From the NCBI RefSeq assembly GCF_047675955.1, contig NC_132929.1, positions 34,898,421 to 34,962,420 of the forward strand: 64,000 nucleotides of DNA, read 5' to 3'. This DNA comes from Chlorocebus sabaeus. Lineage: Eukaryota; Chordata; Mammalia; Primates; Cercopithecidae. The translations under genes were made by a program, and so were the position numbers. Every line of letters starts with the position of its first letter. Within the stretch, counting starts at the first letter, position 1. The notes under the pieces are model-generated. The model was not told where the DNA came from, ran no database searches, and was given only the letters and a program-made list of their open reading frames with translations. Shown piece after piece: positions 44,440-55,865 of this stretch.

Positions 44440-44832
44440 AGTTAGAAAGAGTGTTAAACATTATCTTGTCTAAAAGGGTAAACAAAATGTTACAACATGG
44501 ACAAATCTCGAAAATACCGTGTTAAGTGAAAGAAGCCAGGAGCAAAAGACCACATATTATATAATTCCATTTATATGAAAGTTCAGGATAGGGAAATCTA
44601 TAGAGATAAAAAGTATATTAGTTGTTTGCTAGGGGCTGTGGGAGAGGGGAAATGGAAGTACTTGCTAATAGGTATGCATTTTCCTATCGAAGTGATGAAA
44701 ATATTCTGGAATTAGATAGTGGTGATGATTGTACAAGTTTGTGAATATACTAAAAACCACTGTGTTGTGCTTTTTAAATGGGTGAATCTCATGGTGTGTT
44801 CATTATGTCTCTTTTAAAAGTTGAAAAACAAT
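44440..44832 (+). mobile_element. Older L1 (L1M-type) 3' end, sense
   Basis: 'agtgaaagaagccaggagca', 'tatataattccatttatatg', 'gctaggggctgtgggagagg' and 'aaccactgtgttgtgctttt' match L1M 3' UTR text. Confidence 0.85.
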
Positions 44833-44889
44833 CATATTGTCCAAATTCTTGTAATAATCATTCACATAGTTTGGCAACAATATAATCGA

Positions 44890-44975
44890 ATGTGTATTAT
44901 AAGACAGCACGGCTAAACACTGGAGTTACAACTGGTCCCTGCCCTCACTGAGCTTACAATTTTAGAATGGGGAAA
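44890..44975. mobile_element. L2-type ancient LINE fragment
   Basis: 'gcacggctaaacactggagt' and 'ggtccctgccctcactgagc' follow the common L2 tail pattern. Strand not determined. Confidence 0.55.
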
Positions 44976-45244
44976 ACAAATGATGAATTTTTTAAAAGAA
45001 TAAATAACTACAGGAAAGAAGCAAGCATAATGAAACACAACAGTAGTTTTGTGCAAGGAACTGCCATATTTGGAGCTGTAGTTTAGGATAGGAAATTCAT
45101 CTGGTATGGTTATGTAGTATGAATTGGAAAGAAAACGCATGGCATCTGTACTAGGCATTGCCTAGGTACACACAGACATGATAAATTCTCAGATAAGTCT
45201 GACTCCATATCTCATAGGGGAATATCACCTTCAAAATATTATTG
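44976..45244. other. Unique sequence
   Basis: AT-rich single-copy DNA with no gene or repeat supported. Confidence 0.35.
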
Positions 45245-45546
45245 GGCCAGCCAAGCTCAGTGGCTCATGCCTACAGTGCTAGTGCTTTAGGAAGCCAAGA
45301 TGGTAGGATCGCTTGAAACCAGGCATTCAAGACCAACCTGGGCATCAGAGCAAGACTCTATTAAAAAATTATAATAATAAAATTTAGCTGGGCATTATAG
45401 TACATGCCTGTAGTCCCAGCTACTTGGGAGGCTGAGGTGGGAAGATCATGTAAGGCCAGGAATTCGAGGCTGTAGTGAGCTATGATCATGCCACTGCGCT
45501 CCAGCCTGGGCAACAGAGTGAAGCCCTGTCTCAAAACAACAAAACC
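45245..45546 (+). mobile_element. AluJ, sense, diverged
   Basis: 'ggccagccaagctcagtggc' to 'agccctgtctcaaaacaac' with a (AAT)n middle linker. J-type text, high divergence. Confidence 0.92.
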
Positions 45547-45955
45547 TATCATGAATTTTAGGAATGTATGAACAGAGGTTATCAAAACGGAAATACCAGC
45601 TTACCAGTAACACAAGAAACACTACCTAAACCACTATCCCATCCATGGTCAACCCTGATTAGTAGTCAGATTGACATAGGCTTTGAGATATACAAAGGCG
45701 TAGTTTCTTTCCCAAGTATAGCCCAGGAATACAATGAAACACTGAAAAACTCTTAATAATCCACTGACAGTCAACTGACAATTGAACAGTCTTGGATTTA
45801 TCAAAAACTACCTTGAGACTATTCGTCCATTATATCATCATTTCTGATTATTTTTTTAAAAATGTTTTAGTGTTTACTTTTATTGCCCTAATAATCTATA
45901 ATCTCTTTCAAGTTTCAAGAGGCACACCTAACTGTAGTAGGCAGGACTTTGATGA
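45547..45955. other. Unique sequence
   Basis: AT-rich single-copy DNA. A 73-codon frame at 45792-46013 is hydrophobic through T-rich composition only. Confidence 0.35.
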
Positions 45956-46085
45956 AGATGTATGTTTGTGTTTATTTTTTATAGTATATATGAGATTTTA
46001 TATGTATATATGATTTATAGATATGATTATATATTTTATAATATATATGAGAATGAGACTGTTATAAAGTCATATATATATATAA
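45956..46085. repeat. AT-rich, TATA-repeat tract
   Basis: Repeated TATATA/TATGA words, ending in a (TA)n run at about 46069-46083. Confidence 0.75.
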
Positions 46086-46109
46086 AAGTAGTGCTTTATG
46101 TATTATGAG

Positions 46110-46215
46110 GTTTGGTGATGCATAGACTTGAAGTCTGGTGTTTCTACTTAGCTGTGAGATCTTAGTTTCTCTGAACTTCGGTTCTCTTATTGATCAAACA
46201 GATTGATGTGAGCGT
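46110..46215 (+). mobile_element. MIR fragment, sense
   Basis: 'tagacttgaagtctggtgtt', 'acttagctgtgagatcttag' and 'ctgaacttcggttctcttat' follow MIR. Confidence 0.7.
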
Positions 46216-46244
46216 AACAGGAAATGTGTGTAAAGATGGTCAGT

Positions 46245-46538
46245 GGCCGGGCGCGGTGGCTCAAGCCTGTAATCCCAGCACTTTGGGAGGCCGAGATGGG
46301 TGGATCACGAGGTCAGGAGATCGAGACCATCCTGGCTAACACGGTGAAACCCCGTCTCTACTAAAAACACAAAAAACTAGCCGAGCGAAGTGGCGGGCGC
46401 CTGTAGTCCCCGCTACTCGGGAGGCTGAGGCAGGAGAATGGCGGGAACCCGGGAGGCGGAGCTTGCAGTGAGCTGAGATCCGGCCACTGCACTCCAGCCC
46501 GGGTGACAGAGCAAGACTCCGTCTCAAAAAAAAAAAAA
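46245..46538 (+). mobile_element. Young AluYR-type element, sense
   Basis: Shows both marks recalled for the Old World monkey AluYR lineage: 'ggctcaagcctgtaatccc' and 'gagatccggccactgcac'. Many intact CpGs and a pure poly-A tail. Target duplication aagatggtcagt ends at 46244 and again at 46551. Confidence 0.97.
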
Positions 46539-46551
46539 AAAGATGGTCAGT

Positions 46552-47276
46552 AAATGTGGACTCCTTTTTCCCTTCATCCATCTCAGGTGTTCTAGGTCAG
46601 AGATTCAGAGCTGGAAACCTGGATGAGATTGGATAGACCATGGCCCCTGAATTGCATGCCAAGGGTAGGGACTGTTTGTGTGTGCTCTTCTCTTTAAGGA
46701 GTGTTAAGAGCTTTCATCAGATTCTCAAAGATGCCTTAACAGACAAAATATTAGAAGCCACAGCTCTTGATCATATTAGTTATGCTTCTCTTGGCTTTTG
46801 TTTCTGTTGTTGTGTTTTTCTTGAGGCATATAGATTAGAACTGAGCGTGATGCCTTAAGGCCAGAGGCTCAGCTTGGATTCTCAAAACAGAACCCACTAA
46901 TTCCCAGTTTGAGTGTAGAATTTCGTGTGTGGTCATGTGATACAGCCTATGATTTCATGAAGAATCACTTCAAACCTGTTCCCGCTCCATCCTCAATTTA
47001 GGGAAGGTGGTACATTGTCAGTTTGGGCTAGAACGGCCTCTTACATACTTAAAGCCTGATATCCCTGGGAGAGTCTTGGTTTATGCCTTTAGTCCAATGA
47101 ATGTATTAATTGTACCCGTCTTTCATTCCCAAAAAGGCCTAATTTGAATAATAACTTATATGGTCACCCTAGATTTCTGGCCAAATTACATTTTTAAAAA
47201 TCCTCACCTTTTAAAATGAACATTTTCCCAATTCTGATTTCCATCTGTTTTTCAGAGGATTCAGTACTATATTGCC
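46552..47276. other. Unique sequence
   Basis: Single-copy DNA of about 0.7 kb. No gene is supported. Confidence 0.4.
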
Positions 47277-47287
47277 AGATATTTATT

Positions 47288-47593
47288 CTTTCTTTCTTTT
47301 TTTTTTTTTTTTTTTGAGATGGAGTCTTGCTCTGTCATCCAGACCGGAGTGCAGTGGCGCGATCTTGGCTCACTGCAACCTCTGTCTCCCAAGTTCAAGC
47401 AATTCTCTGCCTCAGCCTCCCAAGTAGCTGGAATCACAGGCACCCGCCACCACGCTGGCTAATTTTTGTATTTTTAGTAGAGCTGGGGTGTCACCATCTT
47501 GGCCAGGCTGGTCTTGAACTCCTGACCTCATGATCCGCCTGACTCAGCCTCCCAAAGTGCTGGGATTACAGGTTTGAGCCACTGCGCCCAGCC
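47288..47593 (-). mobile_element. AluS, antisense, first of a tandem pair
   Basis: Poly-T, 'gagatggagtcttgctctgt' to 'gagccactgcgcccagcc'. The next antisense Alu starts with almost no spacer. The pair is bracketed by agatatttatt (47277-47287 and 47888-47898). Confidence 0.95.
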
Positions 47594-47887
47594 TTGATTT
47601 GTTTGTTGAGACGGAATCTTGCTCTGTCACCTAGATTGGAGTGCAGTGGTGAGATCTCGGCTCACTGCAACCTCTGCCTCCCAGGTTCAAGTGATTCTCC
47701 TGCCTCAGCCTCCAGAGTAGCTGGGAATACAGGCGCCCACCACCATGCCTGGCTAATTTTTGTATTTTTAGTAGAGACGGGGTTTCACCATGTTGGCCAA
47801 GCTGGTCTCAAAGTCCTGACCTCAAATGTTCTGCCTGCCTCAGTCCCCCAAAGTGCTGGGATTAGACTTGAGCCAAAGAGCCTGGCT
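47594..47887 (-). mobile_element. AluS, antisense, second of a tandem pair
   Basis: 'gagacggaatcttgctctgt' to 'gagccaaagagcctggct'. It shares the outer target duplication with the element at 47288, so one Alu probably entered the tail of the other. Confidence 0.95.
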
Positions 47888-47898
47888 AGATATTTATT

Positions 47899-48231
47899 TT
47901 TATTCAAGACCATAGTAGCAGTGAAGTGGAAGCAAGTTTTAAAACTGTAAAACTCATTCTAGACACATGATGGAGCTAGTCAGATGAGACTTTGTACATC
48001 CCTTGGCATGATTAATTGCATTTTTCTGGGGCTGAATGAAAAGGAACCAATAAAAAAACAAAACGAATACAAAGTAAAATTTTCTGTATAAATCTATCAG
48101 TGAAATAAATCATTGTTTATGCTTTTTGGAAAGCAGCAAGAAAATAATATCGAGCAATAAAACTAGTTTCCCTGTCAATACCATAAAAAAATCATTCAGA
48201 GTACACTCACAACACTAAAGTTAATTAATTT
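47899..48231. other. Unique sequence
   Basis: AT-rich single-copy DNA with no gene or repeat supported. Confidence 0.35.
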
Positions 48232-48530
48232 GGCTGGGTGTGGTGACTCACGCCTGTAATCCCAGTACTTTGGAAGGCAGGTGGATCACCCAAGGTCAGG
48301 AATTCAAGACCAACCTGACCAATATGGTGAAACCTTGTCTCTACTAAAAATACAAAAGTTAGCCGGGTGTGGTGACCTGCACCTGTAGTCCCAGCTATTG
48401 GGGAGGCTAAGACAGGATAATTGAACCTGGGAGGTGGAGGTTGCCGTGAACCGAGATCCTGCCACTGCACTCCAGCCTGGGTGGCAGAGCAAGACTCCGT
48501 CTCCAAAAAAAAAAAAAAAAGAAAAGAAAA
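48232..48530 (+). mobile_element. AluS, sense
   Basis: 'ggctgggtgtggtgactcac' to a mixed A tail. Small deletions in both arms. Confidence 0.95.
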
Positions 48531-48654
48531 TTTGTTAATGGGAAAATTAGGAAGCTTTAACAAGACACTAATGAAAGAGAGACTTGTATCATTATCAGTG
48601 TGAAATGTCCTCTACAATCCCTGTTTTTATCATAAGACATATCATGTATTAGGT

Positions 48655-48860
48655 TCGCTAGATATTAGCTACTAAGTGCTTAATGTATAATATCTCATTT
48701 AATCTTCCATATGATCCTGTTAGCTCCATTTGCAGTTAAGAAACTAAGTTGAGAAGACTTAAAGTAATTTGCCCAAGCTATTCCTCAGCTATCCTGCATC
48801 AAATACATACATTTGCCTGGCTCTGAAGCCTACACTATGACCCTTTAAGCAATGATTATG
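48655..48860 (-). mobile_element. MIR, antisense
   Basis: 'aatatctcatttaatcttcc', 'tttgcagttaagaaactaag' and 'aagtaatttgcccaagctat' follow the reverse complement of MIR over most of its length. Confidence 0.8.
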
Positions 48861-49135
48861 TAATAGAAATGTCCATCAGAAGAAATTGTCCCTAATGCAG
48901 GCCCAAAATGAATAGGAGCACACTTACTAAAACCCCGTGAGCCTTTCCAAACCAGAGCTCTCAGAAAAAGTGTTGCTTTTTAATGGAATATAAAAATTCC
49001 ATTTGCATAGTGAGTTTAACTCTAAACACTTTTTCCCTCTAGTATGTTGGTATTGGTTTATAAAAAGGATGTGGAAGAGAATTTCACCAGTTGTGTAATG
49101 TAATATGATGCTACTTCTGATTAAGATAAAATTAA
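48861..49135. other. Unique sequence
   Basis: AT-rich single-copy DNA with no gene supported. Confidence 0.35.
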
Positions 49136-49408
49136 GGCTGGGCGCGGTGGCTCAAACCTGTAATCCCAGCACTTTGGGAGGTCGAGGCAGGTAGATCACC
49201 TGAGGTCAGGAATTCAAGACCAGCCTGGCCAGCATGGTGAAACCCCATCTCTACTAAAAATACAAAAACGTAACTGGTCATGGTGGCAGGCACCTGTAAT
49301 CCCAGCTACTCAGGAGGCTGAGGCAGGAGACTCACTTGAACCCAGGAGGCAGAAGTTGCAGTGAACCAAGATAGTGCCATTGCACTCCAGCCTGGATGAC
49401 AGAGGTAA
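49136..49408 (+). mobile_element. AluS, sense, tail almost absent
   Basis: 'ggctgggcgcggtggctcaa' to 'ctggatgacagaggtaaa'. Target duplication aagataaaatta at 49123-49134 and 49409-49420 follows directly. The usual 'gactccgtctc' plus long A tail is missing, so the copy ended early. Confidence 0.95.
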
Positions 49409-49420
49409 AAAGATAAAATT

Positions 49421-49895
49421 ATTTTGCTGTAACAATTATTTTACTGAAGTAAAGGAATAGAAATGATTTAAACATATGCTTAAATTAGCAGCTTATTAAA
49501 AGCATGTTTATGTAGATTATTATATTTTCTCTGATTTAAATCAATATTTTATTTTCTTTCTTCCAGTTTCAATTTGATTTTTACATTCAGAAGATAAACC
49601 TTGATCTTCCTCCAAATCTAAAAAATTTGGAGTTGAAATAATGAGTTATGGTGGGCCATGATCTAGCAAAGAATGAGGAAGTCCATGGAAATGAGCTTTG
49701 CACATAACTAAATCTCCTGTCCATACCCTGATGTTCTTTCTTTTCCCCATTCACTGTCAATGTTCAGTTTCCTGTTGGATTCTGTGTATTCTTATAAGTC
49801 ATCTGAGCTCTTTGCTGCAACAAGGCAAGGCATGGATCAATAAATATGTGCATTTCAAAAAGTAAAAAATAACAAATCTCTGCATGAACCTTGCC
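49421..49895. other. Unique sequence
   Basis: AT-rich single-copy DNA with no gene supported. Confidence 0.35.
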
Positions 49896-49976
49896 TTTTG
49901 TCCTTTTTTCTTTTTCTTTCTTTTTTTTCTTTTCTTTTTTTTCTTTCTTTCTTTTTGTTTTTTTTTTTTTTTTTTG
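49896..49976. repeat. T/C-rich tail tract
   Basis: TTTC and T runs forming the degenerate tail of the following antisense AluJ. Confidence 0.85.
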
Positions 49977-50247
49977 ACAGCATCACAGTCTTATCTCCCA
50001 GGCTGGAGTGCAGTGACACAAACATGGATCACTGCGCGAGGCTCAAGTGATCCTCCCGCCTCAGCCTCCCAAGTAGCTGGGACCATAGGCACACACTACC
50101 TATAGCTCAGCTAATTTTTTTATTTTTTGTGGAGACAGAGTCTCACCATGTTACCCAGGCTGGTCTCGAACTCCTGGGCTAAAGCAGTCCTCCAGCCTCG
50201 GCCTCCCAAAGTGCTGGGATTGCAGGCATAAACCACTCCACCCAGCC
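49977..50247 (-). mobile_element. AluJ, antisense
   Basis: 'gacagcatcacagtcttatc' to 'aaaccactccacccagcc'. J-type, with a deletion in the right arm. Confidence 0.93.
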
Positions 50248-50549
50248 AAATCTTGTCGTTTTTAGACACGAAAACTTTTTTTTTAACTTTAAGAAAAGTT
50301 TTTTCTGAATGAAACCACACATTTCATTGACTTCTGAAAATACACTGAATGTCAAGCAGCTTTTGCTTTAAGACTCAAGGTTATTACCATAAATATTGAT
50401 TATTGCACAGGATTGCACGAACCGAGGTCTTTGGGGACTATCAAATGAAATGACTGTTTGCCACTGTCATGGTCTTGGACTGCTGTACTTATATGGTTCT
50501 CCTGTCTTTTTTTTTTTTTTTAAGTTTTTATCCTCCACTGGCAGAGACT
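50248..50549. other. Unique sequence
   Basis: Single-copy DNA with a T run near 50507-50522. No gene is supported. Confidence 0.35.
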
Positions 50550-50594
50550 TATTTATTTATTCATTCATTTATTTATTTATTTATTTATTTATTT
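50550..50594. repeat. (TTTA)n microsatellite
   Basis: About eleven TTTA/TTCA units, forming the evolved tail of the antisense Alu monomer that follows. Confidence 0.93.
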
Positions 50595-50740
50595 TGAGAT
50601 GACATCTTGCTCTATTGCCCAGGCTGGAGTATGATGGCGTGATGACAGCTCACTGCTGCCTTAAACTCCCGGCCTCAAGCTGTCCTCCTGCCTCAGCCTC
50701 CCAAATTGCTGGAATTACAGGTGAGCGACCACACCTGGCC
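50595..50740 (-). mobile_element. AluJ-derived antisense fragment, one arm joined to the 5' end
   Basis: 'gagatgacatcttgctctat' to 'gagcgaccacacctggcc'. It is too short for a full dimer, so the middle of the element is deleted. Confidence 0.85.
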
Positions 50741-50837
50741 AAGAGAGACTTTTTTCTCCCGTTATCTGTTGCTCCAATTTAGTTTCTTTTATGTAACAAG
50801 CATCAGAAGAGCACATGGGTTACTTTAAGGAAAAAAA

Positions 50838-50961
50838 TATATTTCTATATAAATTTATATATATTATATATTATATAAACATATATTTATATATAGATTT
50901 ATATTTATATTATATATTTATGTATAAATTTATATATTATATAAATATGTATGTATATATA
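50838..50961. repeat. AT-rich (TATA/TTTA)n tract
   Basis: Almost pure A/T with TATATT and ATTTAT words over about 125 bp, next to the T tail of an antisense Alu. Probably an expanded tail. Confidence 0.88.
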
Positions 50962-51112
50962 TTTTTTGAGATGGAGTCACTCGGTTACTCAAGCTGGAGT
51001 GCAGTGGCATGATGTCAGTTCACTACAACCTCTGCCTCCCAGGTTCAAGTGATTCTCCTGCCTCAGCCTCCTGAGTACCTGGGATTACAGGTGTGAGCCA
51101 CCATGCCTGGCT
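50962..51112 (-). mobile_element. AluS, antisense, right-arm half split by an AluY
   Basis: 'gagatggagtcactcggtta' to 'ccaccatgcctggctaa'. Continues at 51415 after the AluY. The site text is duplicated (gcctggctaa / gcctggttaa). Confidence 0.93.
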
Positions 51113-51414
51113 AACTTTTTTTTTTTTTTTTTTGAGTTACAGTCTTGCTCTGTCTCCCAGGCTGGAGTGCAGTGACGCGATCTCAGCTCACCGCAAGCTC
51201 TGCCTCCCGGGTTCACGCCATTCTCCTGCCTCAGCCTCACAAGTAGCTGGGACTACAGGTGCCCACCACCACGCCTGGCTAATTTTTTGTATTTTTAGTA
51301 GAGATGGGGTTTCACCGTGTTAGCCAGGATGGTCTCGATATCCTGACCTTGTGATCTGCCCGCCTTGGCCTCCCAAAGTGCTGGGATTACAGGCGTGAGC
51401 CACTGCACCTGGCC
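51113..51414 (-). mobile_element. AluY, antisense, nested in AluS
   Basis: Poly-T, 'gagttacagtcttgctctgt' to 'gagccactgcacctggcc'. Y-type 'gatggtctcgatatcctgac'. Inserted at the middle linker of an older AluS. Confidence 0.95.
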
Positions 51415-51559
51415 ACGCCTGGTTAATTTTTGTATTTTTGGTAAAGACAGGGTTTCATCATGTTGACCAGGCTGGTCTTGAACTCCTGACCTCCAGTGAT
51501 CCAGCCGCTGTGGCCTCCCGAAGTGCTGGGATTACAGGCATGAGCTATCACGCCCAGCC
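51415..51559 (-). mobile_element. AluS, antisense, left-arm half of the split element
   Basis: 'cgcctggttaatttttgtat' to 'gagctatcacgcccagcc', completing the element that begins at 50962. Confidence 0.93.
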
Positions 51560-51565
51560 TTTGCT

Positions 51566-51883
51566 TTATTTTTTTGTTTTTGTTTTTGTTTTTGTTTTTG
51601 TTTGAGACAGTCTCACTCTGTCACCCAGACTGGAGTGTACTGGCACGACCTTGGCTCATTGCAACCTCTGCCTCCCAGGTTCAAGCGATTCTCATGCCTC
51701 AGCCTCCCAAGTAGCTGGGACTATAGGTATGCACCACCACACCTGGCTAATTTTGGAATTTTTAGTAGAGACAGGGTTTTGCCATGTTGGCCAGGCTGGT
51801 CTCGGACTCCTGACCTCAAGTGATCCACCTGCCTCAGCCTCCCAAAGTGCTGGGATTACAGGCATGAGCCACTTCGCCAGGCC
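51566..51883 (-). mobile_element. AluS, antisense
   Basis: Tail of (TTTTTG)n units, 'gagacagtctcactctgtca' to 'gagccacttcgccaggcc'. The third antisense Alu in this block. Confidence 0.96.
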
Positions 51884-52691
51884 AGAAAGAAATTTTTTTA
51901 AGGTATACATGCCCAGCAGCCCAGGAAAAACAGAAGACAAAAGAAGGCAGGGCTGTGTATCTCTGCATGGTTGGATGTTCTTTCCTTCTCTGTCTCTTGA
52001 AGCTTCTCCCGCTTAACTCACAGTTGTTCCTCTTCCCCTAATTTCAGCTTGCAAAGTGCATGTAGCCTGTCATGATCCTGATGTGGGCCCCAGAACAACC
52101 TTTTTGCAATGTTGCCCACAGCTCACTAGAAACTTCCCTCTAGGCCTTTTGATTCAAGTTCCATAGGGAGAAAGGGAGGGAGAGAAAAACAGAGAGAGAA
52201 TCTGACTCACCCAGCTCAACCTTTTAAACCACTCCACCCAGGTCATAGGTCACTCCTGGGACCAGGTGCCTGTCCAGTCACATTCCAAGTGAATGCTGTG
52301 AGAGGAGTGGTGTCCTAAAGCCTACTGCCCCATTAAGAAGAGATGGCAAATGGGGACAGAGTCTCTGGGGAGGGAAGACAGCGTAGACACTCCAAATTTG
52401 AGGCATGGAACAGTTCACTGACTGTGCCTATCTGCTGCCTTGATTTCTACACTTACAAGTCCAGGAGGGTAATTCCATTCACCTCTTCAACAGAAAAAAA
52501 TGTGTGGCCTTTGTAACAATCATCATTTCCCCTTTATCGTCATTACGCCTGTAAATGTGTTTATATACTGGAGATGTGACATCATTTTTCCTTTATTATC
52601 ATGTACTTATAAATGTGTTTTTGATTACGTGCCTTTAAATATTTGTGTAAACACCTAGATGCGTGTGTTGTGTGTGTGTATTTAAGATGAC
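51884..52691. other. Mostly unique sequence, possible old repeat
   Basis: Single-copy-like DNA. The block at about 52100-52330 ('cacccaggtcataggtcact', 'gaccaggtgcctgtccagtc') resembles an ancient dispersed repeat that I cannot name. A TG-rich run (tgtgttgtgtgtgtgt) lies near 52663. Confidence 0.4.
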
Positions 52692-52977
52692 TTTTTTTTC
52701 TTTTCTTTTTCTTTTTTTTTTGACACAGGGTCTCACTCTGTCACTCAGACTGGAATCCAGTTTGTGAACACATATCTCAAGCAATCCTCCTGCCTCTGCC
52801 TTCCAAGTAGCCAGAACTACAGGCCACGCCAACATGGCTGGCTAATTTTTTTTCTTTTTTTGTAGGACTGAGTCTTGCTATGTTGCCCAGTCTGGTCTCA
52901 AACTCCTGGGCTCAAGCAATCCTCCCTTCTCAGCCTCCCAAAGCTGGAATTACAGGTATGAGCTACCATGCTCAGCC
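52692..52977 (-). mobile_element. AluJ, antisense, diverged
   Basis: TTTC-rich tail, 'gacacagggtctcactctgt' to 'gagctaccatgctcagcc'. Short target copies agatgac at 52685-52691 and 52978-52984. Confidence 0.92.
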
Positions 52978-53084
52978 AGATGACATGTTTTTCAATGTAT
53001 TGTTACAAACACTTGGGGAGATGGAATAGAGTGGATCTTGGTGTTCAGCATGATGGCCGCATGGTTTCCAGCTGACTACTGTTT

Positions 53085-53175
53085 TCACTCAGCACCACAA
53101 TAAACCTTTATTGAGCACTGTCGTAGCTTCTGGAGAAGTAGAAGACAAGTTCCCTGTCCTCATAGGATTCACATC
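53085..53175. mobile_element. L2-type ancient LINE fragment
   Basis: 'aataaacctttattgagcac' and 'aagttccctgtcctcatagg' follow the common L2 tail pattern. Strand not determined. Confidence 0.6.
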
Positions 53176-53439
53176 TTTACATGTACATCCAAAACATACA
53201 AAAATGCAAGAGAGTTCTACCTTCACATAGAACACGTTCCCAAAACACATACCAATGTCAGATATATAAAGTTCAAAAACAAACCTACGTACTTAAGCAC
53301 AGATTTCTATTTTCAGATATCTGAAATGTAGTATAAAATTCCTGATTGTGTGTTGTCCCTTAGACATAGTCCTAAGCTATAATTCCAGCATGCATAGATG
53401 TTTTTAAAATCTGAGCGTCTCCATCCTAGCTGAGCAAAG

Positions 53440-53640
53440 TTGACCAGCTAAAGTCCAATAGGCAGCTTTAAGATTTGGGTCAGGCTATTTACCTCTGTAA
53501 ATCATACTTTTTTTTAGTCTGTAAAGACAGAGATAATAGTACCTTTATCATTTATTTCTCGCATAGTGTTGTAAGAATATGAATTAAATCATCTGAAGTA
53601 ATAGCAATGGTGAGTGATGCAGAGCACCATCTCGGTATGA
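53440..53640 (+). mobile_element. MIR, sense
   Basis: 'tttgggtcaggctatttacc', 'agtctgtaaagacagagata', 'atagtacctttatcatttat' and 'gtgttgtaagaatatgaatt' follow the 3' part of MIR. Confidence 0.75.
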
Positions 53641-54500
53641 GTTGTCATTATTGAGGCTGAAGATTCACTACCTTCTCCACACCTAATGATTCCCTTCTTT
53701 GTCTCAATTGTTTTGTGTTTAGGAGAACAACACTCCTTTTTACTAGTGTTTGCACTTATATTTTCTCCGTATTTCACTAATTTTGAAAAAGCGACAAGGC
53801 TAAGCGGAAACCAGTATGAATGTAATTGAGTAAATGCTGTAGCTTGACAGAGCTGGTGGCACAGATGGACATGAGCTGTGGACTGGCAGGCAGCACCGCC
53901 ACGAGATAGCTCAAAAGGTTCCTTTGTTGCCTAGCCCATTGTCCTGATGCCATGTAGGAAAGATGGCTCAGGTGCATTTCTATACAATGTCTATATCTGT
54001 GGAAAGGTGAATGTACAAAGGTTAAGGGCACAAGGAGATGGCCCCTCTCTTTTATTGTATTGAATTCCTGGAAATCCCGAAATAGAGCCAAACATGGTAA
54101 AGTTGATGACAGTTTCCCATAGGAGGACTGCTTCAATAAGGACTTGGTAACAAATGGATTATATGTTGAACCAAGAATGTGATTCTGAAAACAGCTATGA
54201 CAATTATAAACTTCCATAATGTAAAGTAATGCAGTTTTGCTCCACATTATACCAAATAAATATAAATATGCATTTTTATTACAAAAGAGACCTCAGTGAG
54301 TTGAAAAGTGCATGACACCACGTAAAAATATCACACAACCATCACGAATCCTAGCTATATAAATTCCCTTTAAATAGCGTCCCAGCTCCAATAATGATTA
54401 TGTAAACATTCTAGTTTCTTTTCAGTTTAAAAACTGTGAGTGGGTGTGAGAGTGGTGGCAGGGGGTGACGCTTAGAAGTAATTTATAAAGAAGCGAAATT
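53641..54500. other. Unique sequence with one long unassigned minus frame
   Basis: Single-copy DNA. A 156-codon minus frame (53777-54247) has no recognised domain. It could be chance or an old retrocopy. Confidence 0.4.
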
Positions 54501-54577
54501 AGCCTGTAATCTCAGCATTTTGGGAGGCAGAGGTGGGAGAATTGCTTGAAGCAAGGAGTTCAAGACCAGCCTAGAGA
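54501..54577 (+). mobile_element. Alu left-arm fragment, sense
   Basis: 'cctgtaatctcagcattttg' to 'caagaccagcctagaga', followed at once by a complete AluS. Confidence 0.85.
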
Positions 54578-54885
54578 GGCCAGGCGTGGAGGCTCACACC
54601 TGTAATCCCAGCACTTTGGGAGGCTGAGGCAGGTGGATCACTTGAGGTCAGGAGCTGAAGACCAGCCTGGCCAACATGGTGAAACTGTCTCTACTAAAAA
54701 TACAAAAATTAGCCAGTCACAGTGGCATGGACCTGTAGTCCCAGCTACTTGGGAAGCTGAGGTGGGAGAATCCCTTGAACCTGAGAGGTGAGGTTGCAGT
54801 GAGCCAAGATTGTACCACTGTGCTCCAGCCTGGGCGACAGAGTGAGACTCCATCTCAAAAAACAAAAACAAGCAAACAAAACCCT
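54578..54885 (+). mobile_element. AluS, sense
   Basis: 'ggccaggcgtggaggctcac' to 'actccatctcaaaaaacaaa'. It appears to have entered the older Alu fragment on its left. Confidence 0.95.
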
Positions 54886-54973
54886 TTAAAAACAAAATAA
54901 GGAATTTATTTCTAAACCTATATGGAAAGATTCCCAAGATGTATTCATAAGTTGAAATGAAAAGAGCAAGGTG

Positions 54974-55272
54974 GCTGGGCATGCTGGCTCACGCCTGTAA
55001 TCCCAGCACTTTGGGAAGCCAAGGCAGGTAGATCACCTGAGGTCAAGAGTTCGAGATCAGCCTGGCCAACATGGTGAGACACCGTCTCTACTACATATAC
55101 AAAAATTAGCCGGGCGTGGTGGTGCATGCCTGTAATCCCAGCTACTGGGGAGGCTGAGGCAGGAAAATCACTTGAACCTGGGAAGCAGAGGTTGCAGTGA
55201 GCTGAGATTGTGCCATTGCACTCTAGCCTGGGCAAAGAAAAAGAAAATTCTATCTCAAAAAAAAAAAAAAAA
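54974..55272 (+). mobile_element. AluS, sense
   Basis: 'ggctgggcatgctggctcac' to a poly-A tail. Target copies agagcaaggt / agaacaaggt flank it. Confidence 0.96.
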
Positions 55273-55282
55273 AAGAACAAGG

Positions 55283-55636
55283 TATAAAATTATATGTATA
55301 TCAGGCTACCTTCTGTGTAAGAAAATAGAGATGGTGAAATAGTAGATTTGTATTTGTGCTTGCAAGAAGAAACTTTGGAAAAGACACAAGAAGCTGACAG
55401 AAGTGTTTGTGGGATGTGGGGGCAAGGAACAACACAGTACAGTGGAAATGCTTTATTATATTGCTTAATTTTTGAACCATTGTAAATATCTTGCTTATCA
55501 CTTAAAACATGTTATCAAGCAGAACACATTGCTACACATGGCAGAACAATATGAATGCTAAATGAAGATCATGCAAAGATTGTGGAGGGCTTCTTGGAGT
55601 GGTGGCCTCTGGTCTGTCTGGCTGTAAAGATTGATT
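55283..55636. other. Unique sequence
   Basis: AT-rich single-copy DNA with no gene supported. Confidence 0.35.
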
Positions 55637-55651
55637 TAGAAAGGTGGAGAA

Positions 55652-55865
55652 GGCCAGGTGTGGTGGCGCGCACCTGTAATCCCAGCACTTGGGGAGGCCA
55701 AAGCAGGCAGATGGCAGAGTGCAGTGGCACATGCCTGTAGTCCCGGTTACTTGGAAGGCTGAGGTGGGAGGATCTCTTAAACCTAGGAGATCGAGGCTGC
55801 AGTAGCCATGATTGTGCCACTGCACACAAGCCTGAGTGACAGAGTGACATCCAGTCTCCAAAAAA
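55652..55865 (+). mobile_element. AluJ, sense, with internal deletion
   Basis: 'ggccaggtgtggtggcgcgc' to 'gacatccagtctccaaaaaa'. About 80-90 bp around the linker are missing. Target duplication tagaaaggtggag at 55637-55649 and 55866-55878. Confidence 0.93.

Noticed and set aside
53777..54247. 156-codon minus-strand frame
   Set aside because: I recognise no family, see no splice sites and cannot exclude chance or an old retrocopy. A protein search would decide.
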